Source of the DNA: Kitasatospora griseola
Lineage (GTDB): Bacteria > Actinomycetota > Actinomycetes > Streptomycetales > Streptomycetaceae
Length of the DNA stretch: 42,717 bases
Assembly: GCF_014648555.1 (NCBI RefSeq)
Contig: NZ_BMRI01000002.1
Location: 23,898-66,614 of the forward strand
Direction of reading: 5' to 3'
Below, piece by piece: positions 39,269 to 42,717 of the stretch. The stretch's first letter is position 1; the number at the start of each line of letters is the position of its first letter. A model generated the notes under the pieces. It searched no databases. It had not been told where the DNA came from and worked only from the letters and a program-made list of their open reading frames with translations. The position numbers were made by a program, and so were the translations under genes.

Positions 39269-39339
39269 CCACCCTCACCGCCCCTGCTGCCCCGCCTCGC
39301 CCTGGCATCCACCCCCTGGCCGGCCGCAGCCCGCTCCCG
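39269..39339. other. Gap between the ATPase gene and the repeat array
   Basis: A proline-codon-like, C-rich stretch that grades into the first repeat copy; a partial copy of the repeat (CCGGCCGCAGCC) is already visible at 39320. No gene is seen. Confidence 0.4.
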
Positions 39340-39690
39340 CCAACTCCCGAGCGCCGCCCCACCCCTGAATCCACCCTCGCCGGCCGCAGGCCACAACCCC
39401 GCACCCACCCCTCCGGCAGGCCCCAACCCGCTGTCACCAACTCCTCCGCGCCATCCCACCCCTGAATCCCCCGCGCGCCGACCGCAGGCCGAAACCCCTG
39501 CACCCACCCCAAGCAGGCCGCAGGCCGCTCTCACCAACTCCGGCGCGCTGCCCCACCCCTGATTCCATCCCCCGCGTCGGCCGCAGGCCGCTCCCACCAA
39601 CTCCCGCGCGCCGCCCCACCCCTGAATCCACCCTCGCCGGCCGCAGGCAGGCCGCAGGCCGCTCTCACCAACTCCGGCGTGCGGCCAGCG
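39340..39690. repeat. Imperfect tandem repeats ending in the LLM gene 3' end
   Basis: A core starting CCAACTCC recurs at 39340, 39437, 39534, 39597 and 39668, periods 97, 97, 63 and 71 bp. Most copies continue with a CCCCACCCCTGAATCC-like stretch and a GGCCGCAGGC-like stretch. The last copy carries the end of the LLM oxidoreductase gene (R-R-S-W then stop on the minus strand), and the other copies repeat a version of that ending. Confidence 0.8.
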
Positions 39691-40738
39691 GGTTGCGCAG
39701 GTGGTTGACCAACTCCCGGCGGAGCGCCCGGTCCTGCGCGGTCTCGGTGGGCAGGTCGAGCTGCACGATGTCGACGCCGGCCGCGCGCAGGAGGTTGATG
39801 CGGGACGCGACGGTCGCGGGGGAGCCGGTGTAGGCGTTGGCGAGGTTGCGGCGGATGTAGGAGGCGATCTGGTCGGGGCCGGCGAGGCCCCGCTCGCGGT
39901 CGCGGTCGAGCGCGACGGCGTCGAGATGACGGGCCGCTTCGGGCCCCGCCGCCAGGCGGATCGCGTCGCGGCGGAGGCGCCGCAGGTGCTGTTGCGCAGC
40001 GGTGTCGGTGTCGGCGAGGACGACGGTGACGTGCCGCCAGATGCGCAGGGTGCGCCCGTGCCGGGCGGCGACGGCGCGGGCTTCGGCGATCCGCCGCCGG
40101 GTGTCGGGCAGCGGCAGCGGTGGCACGGCGTACACCTGCGCGTACTTCGCGGCGAGTTCGACGCCCTGCGGCGACGAGCCGCCGAAGGAGAGCAGTTCGC
40201 CGCGGGGCGCGGGCCGCAGGCCGGGTCTGGAGGCGCGCAGCGTGTAGTACTCGCCGTGGTGGTCGAGATCGGTCTCGGTGGCGAGGTACCGGGTGAGGAC
40301 CGAGAGGTACTCCTCGGCGCGCCGGTAGCGCTCCGCCTTGGGCAGGGTGTCGCCGTCCCGGGCGACGTCCGTGTCGCTGGAGCCGATGATCAGGTGGGCG
40401 CTGATCCGGCCGCCGGAGAGCCGGTCCAGGGTCGCGAGCGCGCGGGCGGCGGTGGTGGGCGAGGTGGTGCCGATGCGGTGGGCGGCGGCGATCCGCAGGC
40501 GGCTCGTGGCCGCGAGCGCCCAGCCGGCCACCAGCCACGGGTCGGGCCAGGAGGAGGACTGGACGACGAGCGCGCTGTCCAGGCCGTCCTCCTCCAACTC
40601 CCTTGCGGTGCGGCTGATGTGGGCAGGGTCGGCGGTGCGGTCGCGCGGGTCGGGCGCCCAGCGCAGGGCCTGCCGTTCGGCGGGGGTGTCGCCTAGCACA
40701 GCGGCGGCGCGGACGCCGCCGCGCAGTTCGAGTTCCAT
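39665..40738 (-). CDS. LLM-class flavin monooxygenase (SsuD-like)
   Basis: A 357-residue TIM-barrel oxidoreductase of the luciferase-like class. It reads like alkanesulfonate monooxygenase SsuD: DGLDSALVVQSSSWPDPWLV, RLRIAAAHRIGTTSPTTAAR, LSGGRISAHLIIGSSDTDVA near residue 110, then ERYRRAEEYLSVLTRYLATE and the GSSPQGVELAAKYAQVY flavin-phosphate region. FMNH2 (or F420) is the likely cofactor; a sulfonate or another organic donor is the likely substrate. ATG 40738 is the first in frame. The gene ends inside the repeat array at 39668, so its last codons repeat downstream. It is one of two LLM genes next to a solute-binding protein. Confidence 0.88.
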   Translation of the reverse strand: MELELRGGVRAAAVLGDTPAERQALRWAPDPRDRTADPAHISRTARELEEDGLDSALVVQSSSWPDPWLVAGWALAATSRLRIAAAHRIGTTSPTTAARALATLDRLSGGRISAHLIIGSSDTDVARDGDTLPKAERYRRAEEYLSVLTRYLATETDLDHHGEYYTLRASRPGLRPAPRGELLSFGGSSPQGVELAAKYAQVYAVPPLPLPDTRRRIAEARAVAARHGRTLRIWRHVTVVLADTDTAAQQHLRRLRRDAIRLAAGPEAARHLDAVALDRDRERGLAGPDQIASYIRRNLANAYTGSPATVASRINLLRAAGVDIVQLDLPTETAQDRALRRELVNHLRNPLAARRSW

Positions 40739-40814
40739 CGAGGGTCTCCAGGTCGGACGGATCGAGGTGGTGGGCGGGCCGCGGGACCGCGGCCCGCGGC
40801 GGAACAGGCGGCGG

Positions 40815-41816
40815 TCACCTCGCGGTGGGCCCGAGCCGGGCGAGGGTGTCGAGCAGTCGGGTGCGGCTGGTGAACACCTCGGGCGGCAGCGAGACGTACA
40901 GCTGGATGGCGGTGACGCCGGGCTGCTGGTAACGCAGGATCTGTTCGCGGCACTCCTCGGGCGAGCCGCTGAGGAACAGCGTGTCGACCACCTCGTCGGG
41001 CAGCGCCCGCTGCGCGCCCTCGTGGTCGCCGTCGGCCCACCGCTTGTGCGTCTCGGCGAGCAACTCGCCGTTGCCGAGCCACTGGTGGAACTTGCGGTAG
41101 GGCTCCCGGTTGAGGATCCAGGCGAGGAACGGCCGGCTGGCGCGGTGCGCGTACGCGGTGTCCTCGGTGGGGCAGACGAACACCTTGACGACGAGCTCCT
41201 TGCCGGGCGGCTGCGGCCCGACCGCGTCGAGCACCTTCGGCAGGTCCTGGGCGCCGAGCAGGTTGGTGATCGCCCCGTCGCCCTCGGTGAAGCCGAGCCG
41301 GAGCATGCCGGGTCGCAGCGCGCCGAGGATGACCTTGACCGGCTCGGTGGGCGGGTGCGGCAGGCGGTAGCCGGTGATGGAGAAGGTGTCGAACTCCCCG
41401 GCGACGTGCTCTCCGCGCAGCGCGGCGGTGAGGAAGCGCAGGACGTCGCGGGTGCGCTTGAACGGCTCGTCGAACGGGATGCCGTTGATGTCGGTGACGT
41501 GCGCGGGCACCGACGCCCCGATGCCCAACAGGACGCGCCCGGGCGCGAGTTGGGCGAGCGTGGCGGCGGTCTGGGCGAGCACGGCGGGCCCGCGGGTGTG
41601 CACGGGGACGATGCCGGTGGCGATCCGCAGGTGCGGCGACCAGGCGGCGGTGGCGGCGAGCGGCGTGAACGCGTCGGTGCCGCCGCCCTCCGCGCTCCAC
41701 ACGTCGCTGTAGCCGAGCTCCGGCAGCCGTTCCACCAGGAAGCGGTGCCGGTCGATGGTGAGTCCGGGCAGCGGCAGGGTGATGCCCCAGGCCGGCGCGG
41801 ACCGGTGGTTCTGCAT
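40815..41816 (-). CDS. LLM-class flavin or F420 oxidoreductase
   Basis: A 333-residue luciferase-like oxidoreductase of a different subgroup from its neighbour. The beginning is WGITLPLPGLTIDRHRFLVE, then LRIATGIVPVHTRGPAVLAQ and LAPGRVLLGIGASVPAHVTD. The latter is the site where F420-dependent members bind the cofactor. The end has RYQQPGVTAIQLYVSLPPEV. F420 is plausible in an actinomycete, but FMN cannot be excluded. ATG 41816 is the first in frame. It follows 42 bp after the solute-binding protein gene and lies 76 bp before the SsuD-like gene, all on the minus strand, so a shared operon for uptake and oxidation of an organic compound is likely. Confidence 0.88.
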   Translation of the reverse strand: MQNHRSAPAWGITLPLPGLTIDRHRFLVERLPELGYSDVWSAEGGGTDAFTPLAATAAWSPHLRIATGIVPVHTRGPAVLAQTAATLAQLAPGRVLLGIGASVPAHVTDINGIPFDEPFKRTRDVLRFLTAALRGEHVAGEFDTFSITGYRLPHPPTEPVKVILGALRPGMLRLGFTEGDGAITNLLGAQDLPKVLDAVGPQPPGKELVVKVFVCPTEDTAYAHRASRPFLAWILNREPYRKFHQWLGNGELLAETHKRWADGDHEGAQRALPDEVVDTLFLSGSPEECREQILRYQQPGVTAIQLYVSLPPEVFTSRTRLLDTLARLGPTAR

Positions 41817-41858
41817 GGTCGATCAACTACCCTTCTGTGTCGCTGGCCTGACTGCCAG

Positions 41859-42717
41859 TCACTTCCCGACCCGGACGGTGGTGAGGTCGAGGAACCAGGA
41901 CTGCGGCTGGACGAGCCCGTGGACGGTCGGCGCGAGGGCGCGCGGGTTGCGGTCGTTGACCACGAACAGCCACGGGGCGTCCTCGGTGACCTTCCGCAGC
42001 GCGCTGCGGTAGTCGGCCTGCCGGGCCGCCTGGTCCGGCTCGGCAGCGGCTGCGGCGATCAGCCCGTCGACCGCCGGGCTGGCGTAATGCCCGGTCCAGA
42101 ACGGGCTGTTGGAGCCGACGAACAGCGGCAGCAGCGCCTCGGACTGGAACAGCGTGGTGGACTGGGCGATGGCGTCGGAGCCGAGCGCGACCTGCCCCTT
42201 GGCCTCGGCGCCGATCAGGGTGGTCCAGTCGGTGGTGCGGATCTCCACCTTGATGCCGACGGCGGCGAGGTCGCGCTGCAGCGCCTCGGTGATCGGGACG
42301 GGCAGCAGGTTGCCGGAACCGCCGGTGGGCACCGTGACCGAGGTGCTGAACCCGTTCGGGTAGCCGGCCTCGGCGAGCAACTTCCGCGCCTTGTCCGGGT
42401 CGTGGGAGTACCGGTTGCCCGCCGGGTCATAGGCGGCGGTGGCCCGCGGCGCGGCCTGGTAGGCGGGGTCGGCGGTGCCGTGCAGCAGCTTGTCCGCGAT
42501 GGCCTGCCGGTCGATCGCGAAGTTCGCCGCCTGCCTGACCCGCACGTCCGCCCACGGCCCCTTGGCGGTGTCGAGGATCCAGTACCACAGGTGGTCGTAG
42601 CTGTTGGTGAGGATCTGCGCGCCGGAGGCCTTCAGGCTGTCCAGGTCGTCGGGGTTCGGGTACTCGATCCAGTTCACGCCGCCGGAGCGCAGCGCGGCGG
42701 TGCGGGCCGCCGCGTCG
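41859..42717 (-). CDS. ABC transporter solute-binding protein (SBP_bac_5), partial
   Basis: The C-terminal 285 residues of a family-5 (peptide/nickel/dipeptide-type) solute-binding protein; the N-terminal part with the lipobox lies outside. The family pattern KGPWADVRVRQAANFAIDRQ is clear, followed by the PDKARKLLAEAGYPNGF hallmark and LQRDLAAVGIKVEIRTTDW. The far end (RVGK) stops cleanly. It is probably a lipoprotein at the outer face of the membrane that delivers substrate to a permease encoded upstream. Two flavin oxidoreductase genes follow on the same strand, so the transported compound may be their substrate or a precursor. Confidence 0.93.
   Translation of the reverse strand, partial: DAAARTAALRSGGVNWIEYPNPDDLDSLKASGAQILTNSYDHLWYWILDTAKGPWADVRVRQAANFAIDRQAIADKLLHGTADPAYQAAPRATAAYDPAGNRYSHDPDKARKLLAEAGYPNGFSTSVTVPTGGSGNLLPVPITEALQRDLAAVGIKVEIRTTDWTTLIGAEAKGQVALGSDAIAQSTTLFQSEALLPLFVGSNSPFWTGHYASPAVDGLIAAAAAEPDQAARQADYRSALRKVTEDAPWLFVVNDRNPRALAPTVHGLVQPQSWFLDLTTVRVGK

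Noticed and set aside
39269..39660. Repeat region as a CRISPR array
   Set aside because: Units are 63-97 bp, imperfect, without conserved short repeats and unique spacers, and no cas genes are near.

Overview
The window is high-GC actinobacterial DNA, almost certainly from a Streptomycetaceae chromosome (Streptomyces or Kitasatospora). The evidence is a conservon (sensor kinase, roadblock, DUF742 and GTPase genes), an SsgA-family sporulation protein, an NsdA-like regulator, two XRE-DUF5753/DUF397 (WhiJ/AbaA-like) loci, frequent GTG starts, and third codon positions rich in G and C. It looks like a chromosome-arm or accessory region: many one-gene regulatory units, several decayed genes, no tRNA or rRNA, and no transposase, integrase, CRISPR array or prophage genes that I can see.

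Layout. 1-3652 (minus): conservon cvnA-B-C-D, with cvnD cut by the window edge. 4136-5832: TIM-barrel glycosidase-like gene divergent from a TetR repressor, with a clear palindromic operator. 5870-6291: decayed ABC ATPase. 6429-8828: LmbE-type deacetylase, GNAT acetyltransferase, LysR regulator. 9023-11632: secreted M9-type collagenase ending in a very strong hairpin terminator. 11688-13295 (minus): a frameshifted unknown gene and a TetR regulator. The TetR is divergent from a second TIM-barrel protein across two identical-architecture operators. 14585-16203: GlxA-type regulator and DJ-1/PfpI protein. 16238-20513: DUF4241 protein, an anchored helical protein, SsgA-like protein, NsdA-like regulator. 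20900-23574: thioesterase operon, GNAT, a DUF2004-like protein, two tiny overlapping genes. 23746-24769: first XRE-DUF5753/DUF397 pair. 24803-25265: hydrolase remnants. 25540-30901: MFS exporter, DUF2079 membrane protein, and a GntR(YtrA-like)-ABC ATPase-permease operon. 30977-33292: P-loop/beta-propeller protein. 33551-36654: ECF41-type sigma factor translationally coupled to an MMPL transporter. 36716-39268: P-loop kinase-like protein and a second XRE/DUF397 locus with an RsbW-like ATPase. 39340-39690: imperfect tandem repeats. 39665-42717 (minus): two LLM flavin-dependent oxidoreductases and a solute-binding protein that runs off the window.

How the parts work together. The strongest regulatory inferences come from paired palindromes. 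A nearly identical operator lies at the DUF2079 gene and at the GntR-ABC operon, suggesting one small regulon. The tandem GGTAC-N5-GTACC sites suggest TetR control of the second TIM-barrel gene. The TTGGTG-N3-CACCAA site suggests the same for the first. The most unusual structure is a 15-nt minisatellite at the start of the MMPL gene. Each of its early units carries an in-frame GTG and a Shine-Dalgarno-like AAGGG placed for the next unit's GTG, so the repeat is a potential array of translation starts. The second unusual structure is the 63-97 bp repeat array whose last copy contains the 3' end of an LLM oxidoreductase gene. I found no self-evident new defence or biosynthetic system. The best candidates for new biology are the repeat-start MMPL gene under an ECF41 sigma factor, the YtrA-DUF2079 regulon, and the P-loop/propeller protein with a non-canonical Walker A.
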